From NCBI GenBank assembly GCA_949297975.1, contig CASFUX010000117.1, positions 1 to 37,863 on the forward strand: a stretch of 37,863 bases of DNA. Direction: 5' to 3'. This document shows, in pieces, positions 7,056 to 16,800 of the stretch (the stretch's first letter is position 1; the number at the start of each line of letters is the position of its first letter). Source of the stretch: an uncultured Bacteroidales bacterium. GTDB lineage: Bacteria > Bacteroidota > Bacteroidia > Bacteroidales > Paludibacteraceae. A program made the position numbers and the translations under genes. The notes under the pieces were generated by a model. It saw only the letters and a list, made by a program, of their open reading frames with translations. It was not told the DNA's origin and did not search any database.

Positions 7056-9299
7056 TTATTTGCCGACCGGCGTTACTTGCGTTTGTTTTACCTTGATGGC
7101 GACAGTGGAACGCACGTCGGCAGACGAGGCTGCCACGTGCAGGCGGTAGGTGTCGGCTTCGAGCTTCCAGCCGCCCGATGCTTCATCGTAGAAGGCCAAT
7201 GAGTTGACGGGTATTTGTACCTCCACCATCTGTTCCTCGCCGGGTTGCAGGTTCATTTTGCGGAAAGCCTTCAACTCCTTTGCCGGGCGCAGCACGGATG
7301 GATGTTGCTGGCTGGCGTACACCTGTACGGTCTCCTTGCCGGGGCGCGAGCCGGTGTTGCGCAGCGTGAAGGCGAGCGTTATGGTGTCGCCCGGCAGGTA
7401 GTCGGCGCGGTCGGTGCGTGCCTTACCGTACTTGAACGTGGTGTAGGACAGGCCGTGCCCGAAGGCGAAGCGGGGCGGGATGCGCTGCGTGTCGTGCCAG
7501 CGGTAGCCCACCAGGATGTCGTCCTTGTACTGCTGCGTGCCGTCCACGCCGGGGTACGACTCGGGACCGAAGTGGTGTGCGCTGTTGTCCTCCAACCGCA
7601 TGGGGATGGTGAACGGCATTTTGCCCGAGGGGTTTGCCTCGCCGCTGATGACTGCCGCCGTAGCCGTGCCCGCCTGCGAGCCGAGATACCACGACTGGAT
7701 GAGACCGTCCACGCGGTCTATCCACGGCATGTCCACGGCGTTGCCGCTGATGATTACCACGCCGGTGCGGGGGTTGGCGTCGATGATTTTGTCCAATAAT
7801 TCGTCCTGCCCGAAAGGCAAAGCCATGCTGAGCCGGTCTTCGCCTTCGCAGTCCTGCCGGTAATTCTTGTTCAGACCGCCGAAGAACAGCACCACGTCGG
7901 CCTCGGCGGCCACGCGCACCGCTTCGCGCACGAGCGAGTCGGCATCCAGCCCCGAGGGCAGCTCGCGGCTGTAGTCGGGACGCCCCGAGGCGTAGCCCAG
8001 GGTGAACAGGATGTGTTCCTTGCCATATTTTTCCTGCAAGCCGCGCAGGGGCGACACCTCTTCTTGCGGTTTCAGTTCCGACGAGCCGCCGCCTTCCGTG
8101 AGCCGTTTCACGGCGTTTTCGCCTATCACGGCTATCTTCGCATAGCGTCCCGGCTCGATGGGGAAGAACCCGCCTTCGTTTTTCAACAGCACGATGCCTT
8201 CTTCGGCCACTTGGCGGGCCAAGGCCGTGTGTTCGGGCGTGAGCTTGCGCCCGAAGGGACGCTGGCGGTTCATGTTGGTGCGCAGGCACAGGCGCAGCAC
8301 GCGGCGCACCTTTTCATCGAGCAGTGACTCGGGCAGTTCCCCGCTGCGTATCTTTTCCAGGAAAGGCTGTGCCAGGTAGTACGAGTCGTAGGCCGCACTG
8401 CGTCCCCAGGTGAGTCCGTTGGTCCACGAACCCATCTCGATGTCCAGCCCGTTGCGGGCGGCTTCGTCCGTGTCGTGCGCCGAGCCCCAGTCGGTTATCA
8501 TCACCCCGTCGAATCCCCATTCGCCTTTCAGCACCCGGTTGACCAGGTAGTCGTTGTGCGTGCAGTACTGTCCGCGGAACTTGTTGTACGACCCCATGAC
8601 CGCCCACACGCCCCCTTCCTGCACGGCGGCCTGGAAGGCGGGGAAATAGATTTCGCGCAGGGCGCGGTCGCTCACTTCCACGTTGACGTGGTCGCGGTTG
8701 TGTTCCTGGTTGTTGAGGGCGAAATGCTTCACGCAGGCCGCCACGCCGTTTTGCTGCATGCCCCGGACGTAGGGCACCACCATGCGCGAGGCCAGGCAGG
8801 GGTCTTCGCCCATGTATTCGAAGTTGCGTCCGCTCAAGGGGGTGCGGTAGATGTTGACCCCGGGACCCAGCATCACGTCCTTGCGGCGGAAGCGTGCCTC
8901 TTCGCCCACGGCGTTGCCGTATTCAAAGGCCAGCGCGGGGTTGAAGGTGGCGGCCAGGCAGGTGAGGGCGGGGTAGGCGGTGCACGAGTCGTTGGTCCAC
9001 CCGGCGTGCTGCCAGTCGTCCCACGTGAATTCCATGCGTACGCCGTGGGGGCCGTCGCTGAACCAAAGTTCGGGGATGCCGAGGCGCGGGCAGCCGGGCG
9101 TGCTGAACTTGGACTGCGCGTGTATGAGCGCGATTTTCTCCTCGGTGGTCATGCGGCGGAGCGCGTCTTCGATGCGCACTTCCTCCGGTTGGTTGTCGTC
9201 CAGGTAGGGTGGGACGGGCTTTTGCGCCGGGGCTGCGCTTGCCGATGCCAGCAGGAGGGCGGCCACGGCGGCCAAATGTCTTATGGGTCGTTTCATCAT
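7056..9299 (-). CDS. GH3 beta-glucosidase-like enzyme
   Basis: A 747-residue GH3 enzyme, different in type from the one at 2534-4756. It starts at 9299 (a second ATG follows directly) with a cleavable signal (MMKRPIRHLAAVAALLLASASAAPAQ) and no lipobox, so it is likely periplasmic. The nucleophile is Asp270 in VMITDWGSAH. KHFALNNQE upstream is the usual substrate-binding KH block. The acid/base region is DCEGEDRLSMALP in the second domain, as in thermostable-type GH3 beta-glucosidases. A C-terminal fibronectin-III-like domain spans about 640-740. All catalytic motifs look intact. The upstream FAD oxidoreductase stop is 125 bases away, across TTCCGTA repeats, so co-transcription is likely. Substrate linkage is not determinable here. 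Confidence 0.93.
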   Translation of the reverse strand: MMKRPIRHLAAVAALLLASASAAPAQKPVPPYLDDNQPEEVRIEDALRRMTTEEKIALIHAQSKFSTPGCPRLGIPELWFSDGPHGVRMEFTWDDWQHAGWTNDSCTAYPALTCLAATFNPALAFEYGNAVGEEARFRRKDVMLGPGVNIYRTPLSGRNFEYMGEDPCLASRMVVPYVRGMQQNGVAACVKHFALNNQEHNRDHVNVEVSDRALREIYFPAFQAAVQEGGVWAVMGSYNKFRGQYCTHNDYLVNRVLKGEWGFDGVMITDWGSAHDTDEAARNGLDIEMGSWTNGLTWGRSAAYDSYYLAQPFLEKIRSGELPESLLDEKVRRVLRLCLRTNMNRQRPFGRKLTPEHTALARQVAEEGIVLLKNEGGFFPIEPGRYAKIAVIGENAVKRLTEGGGSSELKPQEEVSPLRGLQEKYGKEHILFTLGYASGRPDYSRELPSGLDADSLVREAVRVAAEADVVLFFGGLNKNYRQDCEGEDRLSMALPFGQDELLDKIIDANPRTGVVIISGNAVDMPWIDRVDGLIQSWYLGSQAGTATAAVISGEANPSGKMPFTIPMRLEDNSAHHFGPESYPGVDGTQQYKDDILVGYRWHDTQRIPPRFAFGHGLSYTTFKYGKARTDRADYLPGDTITLAFTLRNTGSRPGKETVQVYASQQHPSVLRPAKELKAFRKMNLQPGEEQMVEVQIPVNSLAFYDEASGGWKLEADTYRLHVAASSADVRSTVAIKVKQTQVTPVGK

Positions 9300-9316
9300 G
9301 TGTGACGGTTTGTATG

Positions 9317-9400
9317 AAAAATTCCGTACTGACGCGGCTGAAATTCCGTAGGCACGGAAGAAAATTTCCGTCCGCACGGAAAAATATTTCCGCACGGACG
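9317..9400. repeat. TTCCGTA/CACGGAA repeat cluster
   Basis: The spacer between the upstream FAD oxidoreductase and the GH3 gene is built of repeated ATTCCGTA and CACGGAAA words in both orientations, giving several small hairpins. It belongs to the same family as 182-229, 21903-21990 and 29240-29310. Next to it, 9403-9428 is a TTAATTGTTCATTG-type sequence that recurs in complement at about 33698-33731. Confidence 0.7.
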
Positions 9401-9424
9401 TAGTTAATTGTTCATTGTTAATTA

Positions 9425-10840
9425 TTAACTGAAATACTGTCCTTCCTCGCGCAGCCGCTTGCGTAGCAGGCCGGTATCCACCTGGTGCACGTCGGGGGCG
9501 GATTGCCGGGCGGCCAGGGCGGCGGCCAGTCCCGCCGCTTCGCCGGTGACGAGCGAGGGGGGCATCACGCGCAGGCTGCCGAGGGCTTCCTCGTCGCACG
9601 ACACGCAGCGTCCTGCCGTGAGCAGGTTCTTTTTGCCCTTGGGCGTGAGGATGCGGTAGGGGATGCCGTGCGACTCGCCCTTGCCGTAATGCTTGGCTTC
9701 GTAGCCGCCGGTGTGGATGTCCACGAAGTAGCAGTTGCGCCCTATCTCGTCATCGAAGCTTTTGCGTGCCAGCCAGTCGTCGATGGTGAACACGTAGTCG
9801 CCTTCCACGCGGCGGCTTTCGCGGATGCCGAGCAGCGAGGCCGTCTTCACGATGAACGAGTTGCCGTACACCTGCGGTTGGTAATCTTTCAACATGCGCA
9901 GGTACTCGGCGGCCACCTTGCGCCCTTTGGGCATGGCGGCTGACACTTGCCAGGGGTCGGTGGTGTCGTGCAGGTCGATGTGCCCGGCGTTGAACTGCAC
10001 CACGCCCGGCCCGATGAGGTTGTTGCAGCTGTGCTGGTCGATGAGCGGGTACTTGCCTGATTTCAATGCATCGTGTATGGGGCTGTCCCGGTTTTCCCAG
10101 TACAAGTTGGGGTTGGTGTTGTAGGCGTAGGTGTCCGCATTGGCCACGGAGAAGCACAGGGTGGACTTCTGCACGCGGTCGGCATCGTTGCCCATGAAGT
10201 AGTTGGCCCCGGCCCACACGGCCAGGTCGCCATCGCCCGTGCAGTCGATGAATACCTTGGCCTTGAAGGCGGTGAGACCGGCCTTGTTGGCCACGATGAT
10301 GGCATCGATAGTGTCATCGCTCCGCATTTCCACGTCGGCTAGGCGCGAGAAGAACAGCACGCGCGCTCCGGCTCCGGCCACCAGGTCGTCGTACACGGTC
10401 ATGAGTTGTTCGGGGTTGATGGCCACCCAGTCCGTCTTCCAGTCGGGTTCGTGGGGCACGCCTTTTTTGGCGGCGCGGAACACCTGCTCGGCCAGCCCCC
10501 GGTAGATGATTTTCTCGCCGTCGGAGAAGGGGCACCAGGCCGGAATCATGCCCGTGGTGCCCATGCCGCCCAGTTGGCCTGTGGCCTCGATGAGCAGGGT
10601 CTTGGCCCCTTCGCGGGCGGCGGCGGTGGCGGCGGTGCATCCGGCGGGTCCCCCGCCCACGACTATCACGTCCCAGCGGTCGTCCACGGCGATACGGCGG
10701 TTTTTCAACGAATAAGTTTTCTGGTTGCCCGATGTGGCGCGTCCTTGTGCGCCTATCCAGCCGGGGGCGATGGCGGCGGCAGCCATGAGCATTCCGCTTT
10801 TCTTCAGGAAATCGCGGCGGGTGGTGGTTTCGTTTGTCAT
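9425..10840 (-). CDS. Tat-signal FAD-dependent oxidoreductase
   Basis: A 471-residue flavoprotein. The N-terminus TTRRDFLKKSG (about 6-16), followed by a hydrophobic alanine-rich stretch, is a classic twin-arginine signal, suggesting export after folding with FAD bound. The dinucleotide-binding GGGPAG is at 62-67, followed by LLIEATGQLGGMGTTGMIP. The C-terminal end has LLTAGRCVSCDEEALGSLRVM, the FAD_oxidored (PF12831) signature also found in the protein at 302-2155. Unlike that protein it has no beta-sandwich module. It follows the GH26-like gene by 13 bases and is almost certainly co-transcribed with it. The substrate is unknown. A link to oxidised or aglycone-bearing carbohydrate is only an inference from the location. 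Confidence 0.9.
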   Translation of the reverse strand: MTNETTTRRDFLKKSGMLMAAAAIAPGWIGAQGRATSGNQKTYSLKNRRIAVDDRWDVIVVGGGPAGCTAATAAAREGAKTLLIEATGQLGGMGTTGMIPAWCPFSDGEKIIYRGLAEQVFRAAKKGVPHEPDWKTDWVAINPEQLMTVYDDLVAGAGARVLFFSRLADVEMRSDDTIDAIIVANKAGLTAFKAKVFIDCTGDGDLAVWAGANYFMGNDADRVQKSTLCFSVANADTYAYNTNPNLYWENRDSPIHDALKSGKYPLIDQHSCNNLIGPGVVQFNAGHIDLHDTTDPWQVSAAMPKGRKVAAEYLRMLKDYQPQVYGNSFIVKTASLLGIRESRRVEGDYVFTIDDWLARKSFDDEIGRNCYFVDIHTGGYEAKHYGKGESHGIPYRILTPKGKKNLLTAGRCVSCDEEALGSLRVMPPSLVTGEAAGLAAALAARQSAPDVHQVDTGLLRKRLREEGQYFS

Positions 10841-10853
10841 ATAGGATGGTTTT

Positions 10854-11993
10854 TTAGCGATGTTGGTTCAATTTTTTACAGGTAAGAATACCGGGCAGGT
10901 CGGCGAAGCGGGCGAAGTCCTCCTCCGCCGGATGCCCCGGCACGGGTATATAGTAATGGTTCTCCCGGTCCCAGGCGTTGCGCCAGAACAGGATGTACGA
11001 CAGCTTGTATGGCGCGATGACGGGGTACAGTTGCTCGCAGAAGAAGTTGGATAGCCGGATTCCCTCCAGCCCGGCGGCGGTGATGGCAGGCAGCTTGTCG
11101 TGCTGCTCGGCGAATTGCGTCAGCGCAGCCAGGTTGCGGTTGAGCGCGGGCAGGGGCAGCTGGCCGTCCGTGCAGGCATCGAGCGGCCACAGGCAGCTCA
11201 GCCCCACGATGTCCACGTATTCGTCGCCCGGGTAGCAGGCAGCGAGCACGTCCGTGTTGTCGTCCAGGCGTACCGAGTAGGCGCACAGCAGTTGGTGCAG
11301 CTTGCGGTCGTGGCGCAGGTGGTCCACGGTGAGCATCCACAGCCGCCGGTAGTCGGCGGTCGTGCATTGCGTGGTGTTCCACCACAAGTCGAGGTTTGCG
11401 TTGGGGTCGTGGAAGAGGTGCAGGATGACGGGTATCGGTTCACCCCGCTCATCGGTGAGGGAGGCGATGAAGTCGGCCACCCGGTCGAGCGAGCGCAGGT
11501 AACTTTGCCGCATGGCGGGGTCGTCCACGATTCGCTTTACCACGTCGGGCTGCGACACGTCCGCATACCCGCCTCCGGTGAGGGGGTTGCCTGCGTGCCA
11601 GCTCAAGGTGGAGATGCCGCCCAGGCGGTGTGCCGTGCGCACGTAGGCGCGGATGGAGTCGAAGGAGACGGAGTCCACGTTGTACGCCACGCCCTGCTCG
11701 ATACCTCCCAGGTCCCAGCCGAATACGGCAGGATAGTCGCCGCATACGGACTTCACGTCCGAGCGGCCTGGTTCGCCGTACCACTTGTAGCCGTAGGCCA
11801 GCGCATCCTGGTGACCGAGCATGATGCCCTGTTGCAGGCGGTCGGTCAGGTCGGTGTACAACTGTTCCGCACAGGGAGCGGCCACGGGGTCGGACGTGAG
11901 CCGCGTGGCAGGATGCACACGGCCTTCCTGCTTGCAGCCAAGCAGGAAGGCGATGCACGATAAATACAGAATGCCTTTTCTGATGATTTCCAT
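10854..11993 (-). CDS. GH26-like lipoprotein lacking catalytic glutamates
   Basis: A 379-residue protein with lipobox LLGC after MEIIRKGILYLSCIAF, so probably surface or periplasmic. It follows the family 26 beta-mannanase pattern along its length: GHQDALAYGY and SDVKSVCGDYPAVFGWDLG near the N-terminus, TLSWHAGNPLTGG near 130-140, and SYILFWRNA near the C-terminus. The acid/base motif, normally His-Glu, reads HLFHDP with Asp196. The nucleophile motif, normally TE-x-G-x-EGI, reads TAAGLEGI with Ala306. The conserved tyrosine segment after YPGDEYVDI is also altered (LSCLW). These codons are clear in the DNA and the frame is open throughout, so this looks like a maintained pseudoenzyme, perhaps a glycan-binding lipoprotein, rather than an active mannanase. 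It is downstream of susD and 13 bases before the Tat-signal FAD oxidoreductase. Confidence 0.85.
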   Translation of the reverse strand: MEIIRKGILYLSCIAFLLGCKQEGRVHPATRLTSDPVAAPCAEQLYTDLTDRLQQGIMLGHQDALAYGYKWYGEPGRSDVKSVCGDYPAVFGWDLGGIEQGVAYNVDSVSFDSIRAYVRTAHRLGGISTLSWHAGNPLTGGGYADVSQPDVVKRIVDDPAMRQSYLRSLDRVADFIASLTDERGEPIPVILHLFHDPNANLDLWWNTTQCTTADYRRLWMLTVDHLRHDRKLHQLLCAYSVRLDDNTDVLAACYPGDEYVDIVGLSCLWPLDACTDGQLPLPALNRNLAALTQFAEQHDKLPAITAAGLEGIRLSNFFCEQLYPVIAPYKLSYILFWRNAWDRENHYYIPVPGHPAEEDFARFADLPGILTCKKLNQHR

Positions 11994-12010
11994 TTTCCTT
12001 TCCGTTATGT

Positions 12011-12138
12011 AGAGCCGTCACTCCTGTGGCGGCTCGGTGTGGCGTTTGCCTTGTAGAACCGTCACTCCCGTGGCGGCTCGGGGTGTGTGGTGCGGGTTGC
12101 CGTGTGGTGTGTAGAGCCGCCACGGGAGTGACGGCTCT
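12011..12138. repeat. Three 25-bp palindromic repeats between SusD and GH26-like genes
   Basis: Copies lie at 12011-12035, 12055-12079 and, inverted, 12113-12138 (core AGAGCCGTCACTCC then GTGGCGGCTC). Each is itself an imperfect palindrome. The second and third match in inverted orientation at 24 of 25 positions, so the transcript can fold into a strong long stem between the SusCD genes and the rest of the PUL. This could attenuate readthrough or protect the upstream mRNA. Confidence 0.75.
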
Positions 12139-12181
12139 GCGAGAGGGGCACGCCAGCATGCCGCCTCCCCCTTGGGGGAAG

Positions 12182-13858
12182 TTAATTCAAATAATGCTCG
12201 CTTCCTTCCCAGCCGGGGTTTTGGGTGAGCACGCCGCCCGAGAGGTCTATCTGCGTCTGCGGGATGGGCACGAAGCCGCCCGTTTCGGGACGGAAGACGA
12301 TGGACTTGGTTTCCGCGTTGGCATCGCCCCGGCGGTTGTACGTCACGATGTCGGTCTGGTTGATGGTGATGAGGTCTTCATCGTGCCAGCGCAGCAGGTC
12401 GTGGTAGCGCACGCCCTCGAAAGCCAGTTCGAAGCGGCGTTCGGCCTTGATGTTGTCCAGCGTGGCCGGTACGGAAGGCAATCCCACGCGGGCACGTACC
12501 CGGTCGAGGTATTGCTGTGCGTTGGGTGCGCCCAGCTCGGCACCCATCAGCAGCACGTCGGCGAAGCGGATGATGATGAGGTCCTGTATGTTGTCGCGCA
12601 TGTAGTCGGTGCCGGTCATGTCGTACAGCTCGTAGCTGAAGTTGCGCACGGCGGTGTGCGTGGAGTCCGTCCACACGTTGATGGGCACGTATTTTTTCTG
12701 CCAGAAACACGTGTTGTCTTCCTGGTTGCCTTGGCGGAAGTTGTACCCAGCCACCTCATCGGTGTTGCGGGCATCGAGCACCGAGGCATCGCGGCGCAGG
12801 TCGTTGGGGTCCCAGTCCTCGTATATCTTGGGGTTCACCGTGCCCATGCCCCAACCTTGACCGAAGGGGAAAGTCTCGGTGTAGTCCTGGTCGCGGAAGC
12901 CGGAATAAAGGCATATCTGGTTGCTCTTCTGCTGCGGTGATTCCCAGTCGTTGGCCAAAGCCGAGTATTTGATGGCGAACACGGTTTCCTGCGTGCCGTC
13001 GCCCGCCCATTTCAGGCTGTTGTCCTGCACGTATTTGTAGTCCTGCACGTAGCTGTATGCCCACAGGTTACGGAAGTCTGGCAGCAGGTCGTGGCCGCTG
13101 TTCTCGATGCAGTCCACGATGTATCCGATGACTTGCTCTTTGGTCACTTCGCCCCCTTCGGCCAGCGGCAGGGAGGGCTGCTGGTAGTAGCCAGTGTAGA
13201 ACAGGTACACCTTGGCCATGAGGGCTTCGGCGGCCCACTTGGTGACGCGCCCCAGGTCGTTGGCGCGGTCTATTTCCTGGAAGGTAACGTCGGGCAGCAG
13301 TTCGATGGCCTGTTTCAGGTCGCTGGCTATCTGCGCGTAGATGTCGCTGGCGGGCGATTTGGGGATGTTGACCGGCTCGGGGTCGAGTACCAACGGCACT
13401 TCGCCGAAGAGGCGTGCCAGGTCGAAGTAGAAATAGGCACGCAGGAAGTGCACTTCGCCCGTCACCTTTTCGCGCACGCCTTCGGTTTCCCACTCGATGA
13501 GGTCGAGGTTGTCGATGAGGAAGTTGCTGCGGAACACGCCGAAGTAGTGCGCCCGCCACGAGTTGTTGAAAGTGTCGTCGCCGTCTTTCAGGAACTGGTC
13601 CATGGCCTTGCAGCTGCGGTCGTCGGGGCCGCCTCCGCCGAGGCGGTCGTCGGACATCAGTTCGGAAGTGAAGAACACGCAGCCCAGGGGTTCGGGCCGT
13701 CCCAGGATGGAGTACACGCCCGTGAGCAGTTGCATGGCATCGTCTTCCGTGCGGGGGAAGTTGCTGGAGTCCTTCTTCGTCTTGTTGCTCGCGTCCAGGA
13801 AGTCCTCGCAGCCGGTGAGCAGGCAGATGCCTGCGAGGAAAAGCAATATCTTTTTCAT
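12182..13858 (-). CDS. SusD/RagB-family outer-membrane glycan-binding lipoprotein
   Basis: A 558-residue lipoprotein. The start at 13858 gives signal MKKILLFLAGICLLTGC with Cys17 as the lipidated residue. The N-terminal region (CEDFLDASNKT..., then LLTGVYSILGR) is typical of SusD/RagB proteins. The C-terminal part has the family signature ending in ERRFELAFEGVRYHDLLRW and a final VLTQNPGWEG. SusD proteins sit as a lid on the SusC transporter at the cell surface and capture oligosaccharides. The gene follows susC by 39 bases in the usual SusC-SusD order. The bound glycan cannot be predicted because SusD proteins diverge widely in their binding sites. Confidence 0.95.
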   Translation of the reverse strand: MKKILLFLAGICLLTGCEDFLDASNKTKKDSSNFPRTEDDAMQLLTGVYSILGRPEPLGCVFFTSELMSDDRLGGGGPDDRSCKAMDQFLKDGDDTFNNSWRAHYFGVFRSNFLIDNLDLIEWETEGVREKVTGEVHFLRAYFYFDLARLFGEVPLVLDPEPVNIPKSPASDIYAQIASDLKQAIELLPDVTFQEIDRANDLGRVTKWAAEALMAKVYLFYTGYYQQPSLPLAEGGEVTKEQVIGYIVDCIENSGHDLLPDFRNLWAYSYVQDYKYVQDNSLKWAGDGTQETVFAIKYSALANDWESPQQKSNQICLYSGFRDQDYTETFPFGQGWGMGTVNPKIYEDWDPNDLRRDASVLDARNTDEVAGYNFRQGNQEDNTCFWQKKYVPINVWTDSTHTAVRNFSYELYDMTGTDYMRDNIQDLIIIRFADVLLMGAELGAPNAQQYLDRVRARVGLPSVPATLDNIKAERRFELAFEGVRYHDLLRWHDEDLITINQTDIVTYNRRGDANAETKSIVFRPETGGFVPIPQTQIDLSGGVLTQNPGWEGSEHYLN

Positions 13859-13897
13859 AAACAGCATTTTTGTAAGATGTGATGAATGTCTTGAGGG

Positions 13898-16800
13898 TTA
13901 GAATTTGATGTTAAGTCCCACCATGTAGGTGCGTGCGCCGGGATAGTAGCCCAGGTCGATGCCCGAGGTCCAACTGTTGCCACCGCCGTAGCCCACTTCG
14001 GGGTCCATGCCCGAGTACTTGGTGAAGGTGAAGAGGTTCTGCACGCTGCCGTAGAGGCGAAGCTGCGAGATGAACTTGGATTCGAACAGCTTGCGGAAGT
14101 CGTAGCCCAGCGTCACGTTGGTGATGCGGAAGTAGTCGCCGTCCTCGATGTACAGGTCGGACACGTAGCCGTAGTTGATGCTGCTGCCGTTGATGGCGGG
14201 CAGGCGGTCGGATGTGCCTTCGCCGTGCCAGCGTCCCAGTATGTCGGTGGTGTAGTTGTCGAACGTCTTGTCCGTGTAGCTGCGGTACGACTTGGCAATC
14301 TGGTTGCCGGCCACGCCGTAGCCCGTCACCGAGAAGTCGAAGCCCTTGTAGCCCAGTGTGAGCGTCACACCGTAGGTGATGTCCGGGTGCGGGTTGCCTA
14401 TGAAGGTCTTGTCGTCGTCACTGATGGTGCCGTCGTTGTTGTAGTCCACAAACCGCACGTCGCCCGGTTTGGCATCGGGTTGTATCTGCTTCGTCTCACC
14501 GGTTTCCGGGTTGGTCCATGTGTAGTCGGCAATTGCCTGTTCGTTCTGGAAGATGCCCGCCGTCTTGTACCCATGGAAGAACCCTACCGGTTGCCCCACT
14601 TCGGCGCGTGCCAGGTACGTGGTGTTGTGCGAGAGGATGTTCGACGTACCGTTGATGAAGCCTTCTTCGTTGTCGATGCTCATGACTTCGTTGCGGTTGT
14701 ACGACAGGTTGCCCCGGATGCCGTAACTGAAGTCGCCGATGTGGTCGTTCCAGTCGAGCGACACTTCCACCCCGGTGTTTTTGATATCGCCCCCGTTGAT
14801 GTAGGGAGCGCCCGTGCCCCAGATGCCCAGCGCGGTGGGTTGCACCAGCCAGTCGAGTGTCATCTTGCGGTACCAGTCGAACGAGAAGCCCAACCGGCTT
14901 TGCAGGAAGCGGCTGTCCAGCCCTATGTCGGTCTGCCGCGAGGTTTCCCACGTCAGGTCAGGGTTGGCTATCTTGTCGGGGTACGCGCCTATGTCGTACT
15001 GGGACTTGTCCTCGCCAAAGTAGTAAATGGCTGCATTGCCCGGGCTGCCGATGGCGATGGTGGCCAGGTAGGCCAGGCGGGTGATGTCGGCATTACCGTT
15101 CTCGCCCCAGCTGGCACGCAGTTTCAGCTGGTCGATGCCGCGCACGTTTTCCTTGAAGAAACGTTCCTCGCTGATGTTCCAGCCCGCCGATACGGAGGGG
15201 AAATAACCCCAGCGGTGGCCGCGTGCGAAGTTGGACGAACCGTCGGCGCGCATGGTGATGCTGGCCATGTACTTGCCTGCGTAGTCGTAGTTGATACGGG
15301 CGAAGAAGGAGGCGAGGCCCCCGTCGTCCCACGGCGTGCCGGTGAGGGTGGTGGTGCCGCTGGCGATGGTTTTCACGTTGCTCAGGTAGGCGTATTCGAA
15401 GGAGTCGAATTCCGAACCCTTGTTCGAGCCGTTGAGGTTTTCGCCGTAGCCCCAGCGTTCGAGCGAGTTACCGATGAGGGCGGTGAACTTGTGCCCCGTG
15501 CCTATCTCGAAGTCGTAGGTGATGGTGTTGTCCCAGCTCCATTGCAGGCCGTTCCACGCGCCTTGGCTCACCTTGTCCAGTTCGGAGAAGTCCACCGAGT
15601 TCAACTCGTAGGCGGGTATGTACTCGCGACTGGTGCCGCCGTTGTAGGCGAAGCCGAAGGTGGAGCGGTACTTCAGCCCTTTGATGGGTTCGAATACCAG
15701 GTACAGGCTGCCTCGGGTGGAGTAGTTCTTGCTGTTCACGCGTGAGCGCAGGTAGTCCATTTCGGCCAGCGGGTTCTTCGACTGGTAGTCTATTCCTTCG
15801 AGGGGACGGTGGTAGTCGCCCGTCTCGGGGTCGTACACGGGCAGCAGCGGGCTGGCCGAGAGGGCATTGCGCACATCGTTCCAGTACATGTTGCCCGTGC
15901 CCATGCCCAGCCCGGAACTGTTGACAAAACCGGCGGTGAGCGTCTGCCCGATGGTGAGGATGTTGCGGTCGTTGTGGCGTATCACGTTGTGCTCGGAGTT
16001 GATGCGCAACGTGTAGCGTTCATACTTCGATTCCACTTCCGGTTCTTTCAAGCCGATGATGGGGGCTTGCGACGTGTAGGAGAAACCGAGCGAATAAGTC
16101 GATATGTCGCTGCCGCTGGTCACGTTGATGGCGTGGCTTTGCTGCGGGGCATTCTTCAGCGTCATTTCCTGTAGCCAGTTGGTGCCGGTGAAGGTGCCGT
16201 TGTCCACCCCTTCGAGTATGTAACCCGGTATGCGGTCCACGAAGTACTGGCGGTCGTATCCCGCTTCGTTCATGATGTCGAGGTATTGCTGCGCATTGAG
16301 CGGGGTCACGGTTTTGGCGATGTTCTGCCAGCCGATGTAGCCGTCGTATTCCACGGTGGCTTTCCCCTTCTTGCCTTGCTTGGTGGTGACGAGGATAACC
16401 CCGTTGGCTGCGCGTGCACCGTAGATGGCTGCGGAGGCTGCGTCCTTGAGCACGTCCACCGACTCGATGTCCGAGGGGTTGAGCATGCCGATGTCGCCGT
16501 TGGGCACGCCGTCTATAATATATAGCGGGTCGGAGTCGCCGATGGTGCCGAGGCCGCGGATGGTCACCTTGAACCCTTCGCCGGGCTTGCCGCTTTGCTT
16601 GGTGATGTTCACCCCGGGCGTCTGGCTCTGCAAGGCACCGAGCGTGTTCACGGTGTTGAGGCGCGAGATGTCATCGCCCTTTACCTGCACGGTAGCTCCG
16701 GTGACCAGCTTTTTCTGCTGCACGCCGTACCCGATGGCCACGAACTCGTCGAGCACGTTGACCGTCTCTTCCAACTCGATACGGAGTACGGTGCGCGTGC

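Noticed and set aside
6675..7149. Open frames on both strands across the 72-bp repeat that give repeated peptide units
   Set aside because: 72 is a multiple of three, so any stop-free frame continues through the array. The periodic peptides are products of the DNA repeat, with no signal or fold.
10854..11993. The GH26-like gene as a decayed pseudogene
   Set aside because: The frame is intact over a normal family length, with lipobox and start preserved and tight spacing to the next gene. Only active-site positions are changed, so it is better called a pseudoenzyme.
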